Notes: generated from the letters alone by a model not told the origin. Positions 16,254 to 26,047 are shown, counted from the first letter of the stretch. The stretch is DNA of 64,000 nt from Sphingobacteriaceae bacterium DW12 (GCA_000783305.1 JROE01000009.1:186001-250000), one strand, 5' to 3'. Numbers and translations: made by a program.

Positions 16254-18318
16254 CAATGAGATCATGATCAAACATGAGGACGAGTATAGCTTGCATAAAG
16301 ATAAAGAAGCTGTACGCGCCTATTTCTTGGAATATGTAAATAAGAATACTGTATTCTTCTATACATTGAAAGAGAAGATTGATTATCTAATCGAGCAAAA
16401 TTATTATATTGACTTCTATGAATGGTTTACATTCGAACAAATGGAAGAGGTATATAACTTTGTCTACTCCAAAAAATTTCGCTTTCAATCCTTCATGAGT
16501 GCGTTCAAATTTTTCCAGAGCTACGCACTGAGGGACGACTCCGGAGAAAAATTCTTAGAACGCTATGAAGACCGTGTAGTCGCTGTCGCATTATTTCTTG
16601 CACGTGAAGAAGGTGTCAATAAAGCTATTGAATACGCAGAAATTTTCATCAATCAAGAGTATCAACCTGCTACCCCGACTTTCTTGAATGCTGGAAAAAA
16701 ACGTTCTGGAGAATTGGTATCTTGTTTTCTTGATGAAATCGGAGACAATCTCAATGGGATTGGCTATGCGGTAGACTCTGCAATGAAACTGTCGTCCATT
16801 GGAGGTGGTGTATCATTTAATATTTCCAAAATTCGTGGCCGTGGAGAAGCCATAAAAGGTGTTGAAGGTCGTGCTGGAGGCGTATTGCCAATTATGAAAA
16901 TCATGGAAGACACATTCTCGTATGCCAACCAACTTGGACAGCGTCCAGGAGCGGGGGCTGTTTATTTGAATATCTTCCACTCAGATATTGAAGAATTCCT
17001 CGACTGTAAGAAAATCAACGTCGACGAGAAAGTCCGTATCAAATCTTTATCCATTGGTATCATCGTTCCTGATAAATTTATGGAACTGGCTGAAAAAGAC
17101 GAAGCCGCATACCTCATCTATCCACATACTGTCATGCAAGAATATGGCAAGTATCTCGATGAACTGGATATGGACCTGATGTATGAGGAGTTGATTACCA
17201 ACCCCAACATCAAGAAGAAAAAAATCAATGCTCGTCACATGCTTGTGAAAATAGCGCAAACCCAAAAGGAGTCCGGTTACCCATATATCTTCTTCAAAGA
17301 GAATGCGAACCGTGAACATGCTTTGAATGGCATTGGACAGGTCAAATTCTCGAATCTATGTACTGAGATTATGCAAGTATCAGAAGTCTCCGATATTAAT
17401 ATCTACGGAAGAGAAGATACTATCCGCTACGGAATATCATGCAACCTGGGATCGTTGAACATCGCGACAGTGATGGATAATAAGCGCGTAAAGGAAACCG
17501 TCAAAACGGCAATGCGTGCCCTCACGGTCGTATCCGATGTAACGGATATTGAGATGGTGCCATCTATAGCTAAGGCCAACCGTGAGTTACACTCCGTAGG
17601 TCTAGGAGCAATGAACTTACATGGCTTCCTAGCGAAAAGCTTTATCATGTACGAATCAGACGAAGCATTGGATTTTGCGAATACATTCTTCATGATGATG
17701 AACTATTATTCACTAGAAGCATCCATGGAGATTGCTAAAGAACGCCAAAGAACATTCGTCGGTTTTGAAAAATCAGGATATGCCGATGGATCTTACTTTG
17801 ACAAATACTTAAGCAGAGATTATCTTCCACAGTCGGATAAAGTAAAAGAACTTTTTGGAGATATGTACATTCCTACAATTGAAGATTGGGCAAATTTGAA
17901 AGAACAAGTCAAAGAACATGGCGTATACCATGCTTACCGTTTAGCAATTGCTCCGAATCAGTCGACTTCATACATCATGAATTCAACAGCTTCAGTAATG
18001 CCTATTGTAGATATCATCGAAGTACGCGAATACGGAGATAGTACGACTTACTACCCTATGCCATATTTAACCAATGATAATTACTTCTACTTCAAGTCTG
18101 CATATGACATGGATCAAATGAAGGTATTAAAATTAATATCTGTTGTGCAACGTCATATCGATCAAGGTGTTTCAACCATCTTACATACCAACTCGAAAGA
18201 CTCAACAAGAGATTTGGCAAAGTACTATATCTACGCGCACAAATTGGGATTGAAATCGCTATACTATACGCGTACACGCAAATCATCTATTGACGAGTGT
18301 GTATCCTGTTCGGCATAA
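16213..18318 (+). CDS. nrdE: Ribonucleoside-diphosphate reductase class Ib, alpha subunit
   Basis: 701 residues, the NrdE length. The ATG at 16213 is kept because the N-terminus KSWILLNNEIMI aligns with the family start (as in Bacillus NrdE), although it overlaps nrdI by 41 bases. Active-site features are SCFLDEIGD (redox cysteine), FSNLCTEI (radical-bearing cysteine with its asparagine), ISCNLGSLN (second redox cysteine) and the C-terminal ECVSCSA pair that is re-reduced by the NrdH-like protein. TASVMPI near the C-terminus is also typical. No N-terminal ATP-cone is seen, as expected for class Ib. It reduces ribonucleoside diphosphates for DNA synthesis. Confidence 0.95.
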   Translation: MIANEVAKSWILLNNEIMIKHEDEYSLHKDKEAVRAYFLEYVNKNTVFFYTLKEKIDYLIEQNYYIDFYEWFTFEQMEEVYNFVYSKKFRFQSFMSAFKFFQSYALRDDSGEKFLERYEDRVVAVALFLAREEGVNKAIEYAEIFINQEYQPATPTFLNAGKKRSGELVSCFLDEIGDNLNGIGYAVDSAMKLSSIGGGVSFNISKIRGRGEAIKGVEGRAGGVLPIMKIMEDTFSYANQLGQRPGAGAVYLNIFHSDIEEFLDCKKINVDEKVRIKSLSIGIIVPDKFMELAEKDEAAYLIYPHTVMQEYGKYLDELDMDLMYEELITNPNIKKKKINARHMLVKIAQTQKESGYPYIFFKENANREHALNGIGQVKFSNLCTEIMQVSEVSDINIYGREDTIRYGISCNLGSLNIATVMDNKRVKETVKTAMRALTVVSDVTDIEMVPSIAKANRELHSVGLGAMNLHGFLAKSFIMYESDEALDFANTFFMMMNYYSLEASMEIAKERQRTFVGFEKSGYADGSYFDKYLSRDYLPQSDKVKELFGDMYIPTIEDWANLKEQVKEHGVYHAYRLAIAPNQSTSYIMNSTASVMPIVDIIEVREYGDSTTYYPMPYLTNDNYFYFKSAYDMDQMKVLKLISVVQRHIDQGVSTILHTNSKDSTRDLAKYYIYAHKLGLKSLYYTRTRKSSIDECVSCSA

Positions 18319-18342
18319 AAAGAAAAAAAACATAATCATATA

Positions 18343-18384
18343 GAAGCTGAATATCAACGACTACATTCGTTAGTATTCGGCTTC
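18343..18384 (+). other. Hairpin between nrdE and nrdF
   Basis: GAAGCTGAATA (18343-18353) pairs with TATTCGGCTTC (18374-18384) with one G-T pair. It sits in the 83-base nrdE-nrdF gap and could act as a partial terminator or mRNA stability element. Confidence 0.5.
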
Positions 18385-18401
18385 TTTCAACAAATACCAC
18401 T

Positions 18402-19388
18402 ATGAACAAAAAAATAAGAGCAGTCAACTGGAATACCCCGGACAATGATTATGCGTTGATGTTTTGGGAGCAGAATATAAAACAATTTTGGATTGATACG
18501 GAATACATACCCTCAAAAGATATCGATAGCTGGAAGGGATTGAGCTGGGATATGAAAGAGTGTTACAAAAAAGCATTGGGAGGCCTTACTCTTTTAGACA
18601 CACTACAGAGCCATACGGGGATGCCAAAAATCATTGACCACATTGATTCCCTACAAAATAAAGCTGTATTGTCTTACATGTGTATGATGGAAGCTATCCA
18701 TGCCAAATCCTACTCCACTATATTCACCACTGTATCCACGACCAATGAAATTAACGATGTATTTGGTTGGGTAGAGGAAAATAAACATCTACAATTTAAA
18801 GCGCAGACAATTGATAAATATTACCGATCGATTGACAAAGAGAATCCAACAGACGAAGAATTGTTCATGGCTTTAGCGGCGTCGGTTTTATTAGAATCTT
18901 TCTTATTCTACTCTGGATTTTTCTTACCGCTTTGGTTGTGTGGACAGGGGCAAATGGTCGCTTCTGCCGATATCATCAAAAAAATCATTGCCGATGAATC
19001 TATCCATGGTATTTTTGTAGGATTAATCGCTCAAGATGTATATAGAAAGTTACCAAATAAAGAAGAAGTAAAAGGACGCTTCTTGACCCTCTTAAACGAG
19101 CTTTACGAAAACGAATTAAAGTATACTGAAGAAATCTATACCGTTGTAGGATTGACGGCCGAAGTTAAGGAATATGTTCGTTACAATGGAAATAAAGCCT
19201 TGATGAATTTAGGTTTTGATCCTATTTTCGAAGTTAAGCAGGTCAACCCTATCGTACTGAATGGGTTGAATACCGAAACAACCCAACATGACTTCTTCTC
19301 TAAGAAATCTACGAACTACGAAAAAGCAACTGAGATTGTCCACTTAATGAATGAGGACTTTCAAATGGATGCTACAGTCAATATCTAA
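18402..19388 (+). CDS. nrdF: Ribonucleoside-diphosphate reductase class Ib, beta subunit
   Basis: 328 residues, standard NrdF length. All cofactor residues are visible: D66 (TLLDTLQ), E97 and H100 (MEAIHAKSYS), radical tyrosine Y104, E165 (LLESFLFY), E199 and H202 (ADESIHG). It carries the Mn- or Fe-tyrosyl radical passed to NrdE. The gene ends the operon; a strong hairpin follows. Conservation of every ligand and the partner nrdI support a working class Ib enzyme. Confidence 0.95.
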   Translation: MNKKIRAVNWNTPDNDYALMFWEQNIKQFWIDTEYIPSKDIDSWKGLSWDMKECYKKALGGLTLLDTLQSHTGMPKIIDHIDSLQNKAVLSYMCMMEAIHAKSYSTIFTTVSTTNEINDVFGWVEENKHLQFKAQTIDKYYRSIDKENPTDEELFMALAASVLLESFLFYSGFFLPLWLCGQGQMVASADIIKKIIADESIHGIFVGLIAQDVYRKLPNKEEVKGRFLTLLNELYENELKYTEEIYTVVGLTAEVKEYVRYNGNKALMNLGFDPIFEVKQVNPIVLNGLNTETTQHDFFSKKSTNYEKATEIVHLMNEDFQMDATVNI

Positions 19389-19430
19389 CACCAATGGAAC
19401 GTTCCTACGCGTTCTCAAATGGGCTATACC

Positions 19431-19462
19431 TGAAGGCGTTCGACAATAGTTGAACGCCTTCA
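19431..19462 (+). terminator. Terminator of the nrd operon
   Basis: Perfect 11-bp stem, TGAAGGCGTTC and GAACGCCTTCA, 10-nt loop, 43 bases past the nrdF stop. Confidence 0.8.
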
Positions 19463-19483
19463 TCATTTATTCATTGACTACTC

Positions 19484-19514
19484 TTGCTCAAACCATTTTT
19501 CTTACTTAGCTTTA
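19484..19514 (+). promoter_or_regulatory. Promoter of the gene at 19532
   Basis: TTG (19484-19486), 20-nt spacer, TAGCTTTA (19507-19514). It decides the start of the downstream gene, because a longer reading from the TTG at 19484 would begin inside this promoter. Confidence 0.5.
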
Positions 19515-19531
19515 TAGTAAAGCCATTAGTT

Positions 19532-20062
19532 ATGAAATACTTCGTACTCTTCTCTCTATTTTTACCCCTTACAGTCCTTGCTCAGGACTTAAAGGTTCAT
19601 TTTCAAAAAGATAACGACAGAAATGAGCCCGCTTACTTTGTCAATAACATCTTCACACAAAAGTCTGTGATGTCCACCTTGAAGCCCAATTTAATTGACA
19701 GCTTGTATGTAGATAAGCGAGACACAACCATTAATGGAAAAAAATATGCAGGTAAGATATTTATAAAATTAAAAGAATCGGCTAGCTTTGACAAATCAAA
19801 CTTGCTAAGTCTTGAAAATATAGATAAGAAATATATTAAAACAGCTACAGCCAAAATATACCTAGTAGATGGAGTTGTTATCACCGAAAATCCAGCGACC
19901 TATTTAGTCGATATCAACAATATTGCGAACATTACTGTCACAAAGTTAAACTCAGACGCCACGAATTTAAAAGATGCCGAGCTAGTATATGTGAACACCC
20001 ATGAATACCACAAAAAACAACCGATAAGAATTCGTGGAAATAACGCGCTTACGGCTAGATAA
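19532..20062 (+). CDS. Exported protein of unknown function, plug-domain-like end
   Basis: 176 residues from the ATG at 19532. A clear signal peptide (MKYFVLFSLFLPLTVLAQ) follows that ATG directly. The mature part is hydrophilic. The segment KIYLVDGVVITENPATYLVDINNIANITVTKL resembles the short strand pattern of the TonB-receptor plug (a DGV followed by IxxITVTK), so it may be a plug-like or carboxypeptidase-regulatory-like remnant. No enzyme motif is seen and no function can be named. It is a single gene, converging on hutG. Confidence 0.65.
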   Translation: MKYFVLFSLFLPLTVLAQDLKVHFQKDNDRNEPAYFVNNIFTQKSVMSTLKPNLIDSLYVDKRDTTINGKKYAGKIFIKLKESASFDKSNLLSLENIDKKYIKTATAKIYLVDGVVITENPATYLVDINNIANITVTKLNSDATNLKDAELVYVNTHEYHKKQPIRIRGNNALTAR

Positions 20063-20072
20063 AAGACATCTT

Positions 20073-20118
20073 ATATCTGACAGGGAGTCTTCGCTAACGA
20101 AGACTCCCTGTCAGATAT
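20073..20118. terminator. Bidirectional terminator overlapping the hutG stop codon
   Basis: A 21-bp perfect stem (20073-20093 with 20098-20118) and a 4-nt loop (CTAA). The hutG stop codon (20111-20113, -) is inside the right arm, so the transcripts of the two convergent genes share the structure. Confidence 0.8.
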
Positions 20119-21097
20119 CCTTGGATAATAATCTAAAGACTAAATCAGCGCCCAACTTAGCTGTTCGACTATCAACATCGTATAGTGGATTCAGTTCTGC
20201 GATATCCAATGAAATCAGCTTTCCACTATGCAGGACACGGTAGAATATTTTAAAAAAGACATCATCTGGAACAATTCCACAAAAAGCAGTTGCACTGACC
20301 CCTGGTGCATATGTCGCAGCAAAGACATCCAAATCCACCGTTAGATAGACAACATCACACCTCTCGATAAAATCATCTATTTTCCCTAGATGTTCAGTAA
20401 TATCATTCTTCATTCGCAACTCATCCGCTAAAATATATTCCACACCCAATTCAGTTGCCGTATTGAACAATACTTTGGTATTACTAATTTGTTGTATACC
20501 TATAGCCAAATAGGCCATCTCACAGTCCCTAATATCCAAATCCTTTGCAATTTCATAAAATCCTGTGCCAGATGTAGACATCCCCCCCTGAGGTGCTCTT
20601 AAATCAAAATGAGCATCGAAATTAATAATACCTATTGTACGGTCAGCTCCGAAACATCGATCAATACCCTGGAAGTGACCATATGTAACCTCATGTCCAC
20701 CACCCAATACAATTGGAAAACCTCCCCCTTTGATAACCAACTCTACCGCATCAGCTAAAGCTTGCTGCGCCCGCTCCAAATGGCCATCTAGGCAGACAAT
20801 ACTTCCTCCATCATACAATGCACTTTCATGATGTACTGGCAAATTTCGCAATACATTTCGTATAGCTACTGGACCTCCAACAGCCCCTACACGACCTTGA
20901 TTACGTCTCACACCCTCATCACAACAAAATCCTAACAACACATATCCTCCATTCCATGACGGCTTATCTGTACGGAGGTCAGCTATACCAATCCTCTGAT
21001 GCCAACGAAGATACGCTGTAGAATCACCATCCACTCTCCCTTCCCAGTCGCTCGCATCCGCTAACTGATAATAGAAAGAATCTAAAATATTTTCCAT
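20111..21097 (-). CDS. hutG: Formimidoylglutamase (arginase/agmatinase family)
   Basis: 328 residues from the ATG at 21097, seven bases past the hutU stop; a longer reading to 21133 would overlap hutU. Ureohydrolase metal motifs are present: GGGHEVTYGHFQG (His), INFDAHFDLR (Asp-x-His-x-Asp) and TVDLDVFAATYAPGVSA (Asp-x-Asp). It hydrolyses N-formimidoyl-glutamate to glutamate and formamide, the last step of the four-enzyme histidine degradation route, using two Mn ions. Position downstream of hutU identifies the substrate among arginase-like proteins. The stop codon lies in a terminator stem. Confidence 0.92.
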   Translation of the reverse strand: MENILDSFYYQLADASDWEGRVDGDSTAYLRWHQRIGIADLRTDKPSWNGGYVLLGFCCDEGVRRNQGRVGAVGGPVAIRNVLRNLPVHHESALYDGGSIVCLDGHLERAQQALADAVELVIKGGGFPIVLGGGHEVTYGHFQGIDRCFGADRTIGIINFDAHFDLRAPQGGMSTSGTGFYEIAKDLDIRDCEMAYLAIGIQQISNTKVLFNTATELGVEYILADELRMKNDITEHLGKIDDFIERCDVVYLTVDLDVFAATYAPGVSATAFCGIVPDDVFFKIFYRVLHSGKLISLDIAELNPLYDVDSRTAKLGADLVFRLLSKDI

Positions 21098-21104
21098 GTA
21101 GCTA

Positions 21105-23108
21105 TTATTTAAATAAGCTTCTGATAGTCTCATCCGCGACCAAGTGTGCCTGAGTCACCCTAAGCTGACTACTGCGTTCCAATTCTCGTTTTATAGCATC
21201 CATTGCTTCCAGATTACGGGCCCAGGCCCTTCTGGCAATACCATTGTTCACATCAAAAAACAACATCTGCACCAATTTTTCATCCGCTTGTGCGGTACCA
21301 TCCAACACCAGCCCGAAACCACCGTTGATGACCTCACCCCATCCCACACCACCGCCATTATGAATCGATACCCAGGTAGCCCCCCTGAAGCTATCCCCAA
21401 TGACATTATGAATGGCCATATCAGCCGTAAATTTACTTCCGTCGTAAATATTACTCGTCTCCCGATAGGGCGAGTCTGTGCCACTTACATCATGATGATC
21501 GCGTCCTAAAACAATAGGTGCCGACACCAATCTCTCTCGAACAGCTTGATTAAATTTTTCTGCTATTCTAATTCGTCCCTCAGCATCTGCATATAAGATA
21601 CGCGCTTGAGAGCCCACCACCAGTGCATTCTCGCTCGCTTCACGGATCCATTGGATATTATCATCAAGTTGTTGGCAGATATCCTCAGGAGCATCTTGCT
21701 TAAGTTCCAACATTACTTCCAAAGCAAGCTGATCCGTCAAGGCAAGATCTTCCGGCTTCCCTGAAGTACACACCCATCTAAAAGGACCAAACCCGTAGTC
21801 AAAGCACATAGGACCTAAAATATCCTGTACATACGATGGGTATTTAAAATCTATACCATTGTCCGCAAACACATCCGCACCTGCACGACTAGCTTCCAAA
21901 AGAAAGGCATTACCATAATCGAAAAAATAAGTTCCCCTCGCCGTATGCTTATCTATTGCTTCTACATGCGCAAGCAAAGACTGTTTCACTTTCTGCTCAA
22001 ATAACTTTGGATTCGAGACAATCAAAGCATTGGACTCTGCAAAACTAAGACCCATAGGATAGTATCCTCCCGACCAAGGATTGTGTAAAGATGTTTGGTC
22101 ACTACCCACCGTTACAAAAATATCCGCTTCATAAAAACGCGACCATAGTTCCACCACGTTCCCGATATAAGCAATAGATACCACTTCCTTTCGATCCATA
22201 GCCATTCTCACCCGATTGATCAATGCATCTATCTCCAAAAACAACTCATCCACCCACCCCTGTTCATGACGTTTCTTTGCAGCCACAGGATTCACTTCGG
22301 CACATACTGTAATACATTTGGCAATATTTCCAGCTTTAGGCTGGGCTCCACTCATTCCCCCCAAGCCCGATGTCAAGAATAGCTTTCCCCTACTATTATC
22401 ACCCAATTCCAACTTCTTACGGAACGCATTCATTACCGTAATAGTGGTACCATGTACGATTCCCTGTGGTCCGATGTACATATAGGACCCAGCTGTCATC
22501 TGACCATATTGTGTAACGCCCAATGCATTGTAACGCTCCCAATCATCGGGTTTAGAATAATTCGATATCATCATTCCATTCGTTACAACGACCCTTGGAG
22601 CAGCGGTAGAAGAAGGGAATAATCCCATTGGATGGCCGCTATACATATGCAGCGTCTGTATATCTGTCATATTAGCCAAATATTGCATAGTCAAGCGATA
22701 TTGTGCCCAGTTCTGAAAGACAGCACCGTTGCCACCATAGGTAATTAACTCTTCCGGGTGCTGGGCCACTGCAGGATCCAAGTTATTGTGAATCATTAAC
22801 ATGATTGCTGCTGCATGCTTGCTTTCAGCAGGATATTCCTCGATGGGTCTAGCATAAATCGTATATCTAGGCATAAATCGATACATATAAATACGACCAT
22901 ATATATCCAGCTCTTCCAAAAACTCTTTTCCCAACTCCGCGTGCCAAGGTACCGGGAAATAACGCAATGCATTCCGTATCGCTAGTTTTCGTTCCTCCTC
23001 AGTCAAGATTGCCTTACGATTTGGTGCATGACTAACCGTTATACTACGCCCTCTTTTCTCAGGTAACCGATTGGGTATTCCTTCTAAAATTTCTTCTTGA
23101 AATGTCAT
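21105..23108 (-). CDS. hutU: Urocanate hydratase (long form)
   Basis: 667 residues, longer than the roughly 557-residue proteobacterial enzyme and closer to the long type also found in animals. It hydrates urocanate to imidazolonepropionate with a tightly bound NAD+. The conserved stretch TSGLGGMSGAQPKAG in the NAD-binding region, with the cysteine-bearing FDYGFGPFRWVCTSG and the glycine-rich HNGGGVGWGEVINGG, are family hallmarks. It lies 12 bases downstream of hutI and 7 bases before hutG in one operon. Confidence 0.94.
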   Translation of the reverse strand: MTFQEEILEGIPNRLPEKRGRSITVSHAPNRKAILTEEERKLAIRNALRYFPVPWHAELGKEFLEELDIYGRIYMYRFMPRYTIYARPIEEYPAESKHAAAIMLMIHNNLDPAVAQHPEELITYGGNGAVFQNWAQYRLTMQYLANMTDIQTLHMYSGHPMGLFPSSTAAPRVVVTNGMMISNYSKPDDWERYNALGVTQYGQMTAGSYMYIGPQGIVHGTTITVMNAFRKKLELGDNSRGKLFLTSGLGGMSGAQPKAGNIAKCITVCAEVNPVAAKKRHEQGWVDELFLEIDALINRVRMAMDRKEVVSIAYIGNVVELWSRFYEADIFVTVGSDQTSLHNPWSGGYYPMGLSFAESNALIVSNPKLFEQKVKQSLLAHVEAIDKHTARGTYFFDYGNAFLLEASRAGADVFADNGIDFKYPSYVQDILGPMCFDYGFGPFRWVCTSGKPEDLALTDQLALEVMLELKQDAPEDICQQLDDNIQWIREASENALVVGSQARILYADAEGRIRIAEKFNQAVRERLVSAPIVLGRDHHDVSGTDSPYRETSNIYDGSKFTADMAIHNVIGDSFRGATWVSIHNGGGVGWGEVINGGFGLVLDGTAQADEKLVQMLFFDVNNGIARRAWARNLEAMDAIKRELERSSQLRVTQAHLVADETIRSLFK

Positions 23109-23120
23109 ACTTTTACCTTT

Positions 23121-24380
23121 TTAGTCCAATACTCGTTCTCCACCAATCCACACCTCCTCTGGAATCATTTGTCCTTGCAAATAGGTTATTTCCTCAATAT
23201 GTGCTGTCCTATAAATAGCAAAATCTGCTCTATATCCGGGGGCTAATATCCCCCTATCCACCATACCCAATGCAGCCCCAGCACGGCAGGTCAATCCCGC
23301 AAATACTTCTGCATTCGTCAGCTTCTCAAACGTAGCCAAAATCGATGCCTGCGTCATCAGCTGTCCCATAGGTGCCGATCCAGGATTCCAATCACTAGCA
23401 ATAGCTAGACTCGCACCTGCATCCAACAGCTGTCGAGCTGGTGTGAAAGCACAACCAATACCTAGAGATGCCCCTGGCAATGCTACAGAAACTACCTCTG
23501 ACGCTGCTAATTGTCGAATCTCCAGCTCGCCTGAACATTCCAAATGATCCGCACTCCGCGCTCCAAACGCTATAGCTACTTCACTACCTGATGTGGAGAA
23601 CTGGTCTGCATGAACCGTTATATCAAATCCCATTTCTTTCGCCCGCATAAAGTATGGTTCAATTTGTGCTTTCGAAAAAGCACTTTTTTCTATAAATGCG
23701 TCTATCCTGTTTGTTAACCCCTCGGCTTTCAGTATCGGAAATAATTCGCTAGCTATCATATCCAGATATTCTGTATGCGTGCCTACATAATCCTTGGGCA
23801 ACGTATGTGCAGCTAAACAAGTCGGTACGAGTGTTGCCTTACAGGTAATCCTCGCCCTCCGAATAGCTCTTAATATTTTCAGCTCTTCCTCCACACTTAA
23901 ACCATAGCCGCTCTTCACTTCAATAGTAGTAATGCCTTGCTTAATCAGGCTATTTGCTCGTTTCAGAATTAAGAAAACCAATTCCTCCTCACTCGCATGG
24001 CGAGTATCTTTTACCGTACTCCAAATTCCCCCGCCACTTTCGGCGATTTCAAGATAGGAGCTTCCCGCATTTCGCATTCCAAAATCATGAGCTCTTGTCC
24101 CTGCAAAAGCAATATGGGTGTGCACGTCTATCCAGCCCGGTGTCAGCACCATGTCGTTATCAATAGAGAGTATTGTTGCAGACAACTCTTTAGCTTCATG
24201 CTGCAGGACTTCAAAATTACCAATAGCTTTAATCGTTGCGCCGTCCAACAATATTCCGGCGTCACAAATCACTTTTAATTCTGAATCGCGCAACGCTCCC
24301 TTAAGAGGAGTTCCTTCCATCGTCAAAACCTCACTAAAAGGACCAATCAGTATATATTGATTTCTATTCATGACTATCAT
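23121..24380 (-). CDS. hutI: Imidazolonepropionase
   Basis: 419 residues (416 if the second ATG at 24371 is used; the first ATG abuts the hutH stop). An amidohydrolase-fold enzyme opening the imidazolone ring to formiminoglutamate. Metal-binding motifs: GWIDVHTHIAFAGTR (HxH), VHADQFS (His) and ASDWNPGSAP (Asp). The composite beta domain at both ends is typical of the family. It sits between hutH and hutU. Confidence 0.94.
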   Translation of the reverse strand: MIVMNRNQYILIGPFSEVLTMEGTPLKGALRDSELKVICDAGILLDGATIKAIGNFEVLQHEAKELSATILSIDNDMVLTPGWIDVHTHIAFAGTRAHDFGMRNAGSSYLEIAESGGGIWSTVKDTRHASEEELVFLILKRANSLIKQGITTIEVKSGYGLSVEEELKILRAIRRARITCKATLVPTCLAAHTLPKDYVGTHTEYLDMIASELFPILKAEGLTNRIDAFIEKSAFSKAQIEPYFMRAKEMGFDITVHADQFSTSGSEVAIAFGARSADHLECSGELEIRQLAASEVVSVALPGASLGIGCAFTPARQLLDAGASLAIASDWNPGSAPMGQLMTQASILATFEKLTNAEVFAGLTCRAGAALGMVDRGILAPGYRADFAIYRTAHIEEITYLQGQMIPEEVWIGGERVLD

Positions 24381-25955
24381 TTAATAACTGTCAAACAATT
24401 CGCTCCCCTCACCAACATAATCTACACCTTCTTGAGCAGCCACCCTCTTGGCTTTATCTAATAACTCCCCATTACGAACTATAGTCAATGCAGTATCTAT
24501 TATCACCGACATTGTCTGGTCCTCTTCCACGTGAGGGATTAAACTTCTGATATAATCGTGCAGGCCAGCAATTATAGGCGTAGGCCGGAGCGGCGCATGA
24601 AAGTCTAAAGCCTGTGCTGCACAGAGCAACTCTATTGCCTGTATTTTTTCGACATTATCCAATACCTGCAACAATTTGCGTCCACTAATAGATCCCATAC
24701 TGACATGGTCTTCCTGTCCTAAAGAAGTCGGAATGCTATCCGCACTTGCGGGGAAACAAAGCCCCTTATTCTCGCTAGCTAATGCTGCAGTTGTATATTG
24801 AAGAATCATAAATCCAGAGTTGAGCCCGGTTGACTTTAACAATAATTTAGGGACATTCGGCGTATCTCCCTCTAACGATAGATAGATTCTCCTGTCCGCA
24901 ATATTTCCTATTTCTGAAGTCGCCAAACAAGCATAATCCAAAGCTATTGCAAGTGGTTGTCCATGAAAATTCCCGCCACTAATTGTCAGTCCATCGTTGA
25001 TTAAAACAGGATTATCCGTGACCGAATTGATTTCGATCTCCACCAATTCTTTCAAGTGAAGCCACGCTGTACGAGAAGCGCCATGCACCTGAGGGATACA
25101 ACGCAGTGAATAAGGATCCTGCACGCGCGAGCAATTAGCATGAGATGTAACTATTTCAGACCCTTCCAATAGATTAAAGATAGTGCTCGCTACAAACTTA
25201 TTTCCCCCATAAGGTCTTAAATCGTGGAGTTCCTTAAAGAAAGGCTTAATGGATGCATTCATCCCTTCAAGCATTAAGGTCGCAATCAAGTCTCCCTGCA
25301 TCAAGGTTTGATGCAATTTGACTACCCCCATGACCGCATGTGCAGCTATAAATTGTGTCCCGTTGATTAAAGCGAGCCCCTCTTTGGCTGCCAGATGCAA
25401 AGGAACAATCCCCATTTCAATTAACAATGTTGAAGTCTCCCGCACCTCATTTTTGTAGTATACTTGTCCCAAACCGATTAAGGGCAAAAACAGATGAGAA
25501 AGTGGCGCTAAATCTCCTGAAGCACCAACCGACCCTTGTTTAGGCACCAACGGAATTACATCATGATCTATATGCCAAATAATACGATCGATTGTACTTT
25601 CCTGTACACCTGAAAATCCTTGCGCCAAAGCATGAGCCTTCAAAATCAACATCAGCTTAGAAAGCTCTTGATTAATAGGCTCTCCAATACCTACCGCGTG
25701 GCTTTTTAGAATATTCTCCTGTAATAGCTTCGTATCTGTAGGATTTATCGTCGTAGTACATAGTGGACCAAAACCAGTATTGATACCATAGACAACCTCA
25801 TCTGAAGCAACAATTCTTTCTACAATCTTAGCACTCTGTTGCACACGTACTCTATAAGATGAAGATAGCTCCGCACGGATTTTCCCTTGCGCAATAGCCA
25901 AAGCCGTTGATATCTTTAGATGATCTTCTCCGTAATGGAATATTGATTTTATCAT
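24381..25955 (-). CDS. hutH: Histidine ammonia-lyase
   Basis: 524 residues. The MIO cofactor-forming triad Ala-Ser-Gly (A145-S146-G147) sits in GSVGASGDLAPLSH. Other conserved parts are YGINTGFGPL near the N-terminus (with the active-site tyrosine) and the central DNPVL and GGNFHGQPLA. It eliminates ammonia from histidine to give urocanate, the first step of the pathway. First gene of the hut operon, facing a divergent LysR gene across 127 bases. Confidence 0.95.
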   Translation of the reverse strand: MIKSIFHYGEDHLKISTALAIAQGKIRAELSSSYRVRVQQSAKIVERIVASDEVVYGINTGFGPLCTTTINPTDTKLLQENILKSHAVGIGEPINQELSKLMLILKAHALAQGFSGVQESTIDRIIWHIDHDVIPLVPKQGSVGASGDLAPLSHLFLPLIGLGQVYYKNEVRETSTLLIEMGIVPLHLAAKEGLALINGTQFIAAHAVMGVVKLHQTLMQGDLIATLMLEGMNASIKPFFKELHDLRPYGGNKFVASTIFNLLEGSEIVTSHANCSRVQDPYSLRCIPQVHGASRTAWLHLKELVEIEINSVTDNPVLINDGLTISGGNFHGQPLAIALDYACLATSEIGNIADRRIYLSLEGDTPNVPKLLLKSTGLNSGFMILQYTTAALASENKGLCFPASADSIPTSLGQEDHVSMGSISGRKLLQVLDNVEKIQAIELLCAAQALDFHAPLRPTPIIAGLHDYIRSLIPHVEEDQTMSVIIDTALTIVRNGELLDKAKRVAAQEGVDYVGEGSELFDSY

Positions 25956-25994
25956 ATGCGCGATTTGATTTTATAATGGATGTACTTCTGCTAC

Positions 25995-26047
25995 ATTGAA
26001 TTCAATAGAAGAGAAGCTTTTATCAAATTTACCTGCTATATTTGATA
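25995..26047. promoter_or_regulatory. Divergent hutH / lysR control region
   Basis: It contains a 12-nt palindrome ATTGAATTCAAT (25995-26006) and an 8-bp inverted repeat TATCAAAT-N11-ATTTGATA (26021-26028 and 26040-26047), the layout of LysR-type binding sites. Two -7-like elements overlap the arms: TAAATTTG reading left (26024-26031) and TATATTTG reading right (26037-26044). No clean -33 TTG was found at normal spacing for either, which fits an activator-dependent promoter. Confidence 0.6.
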
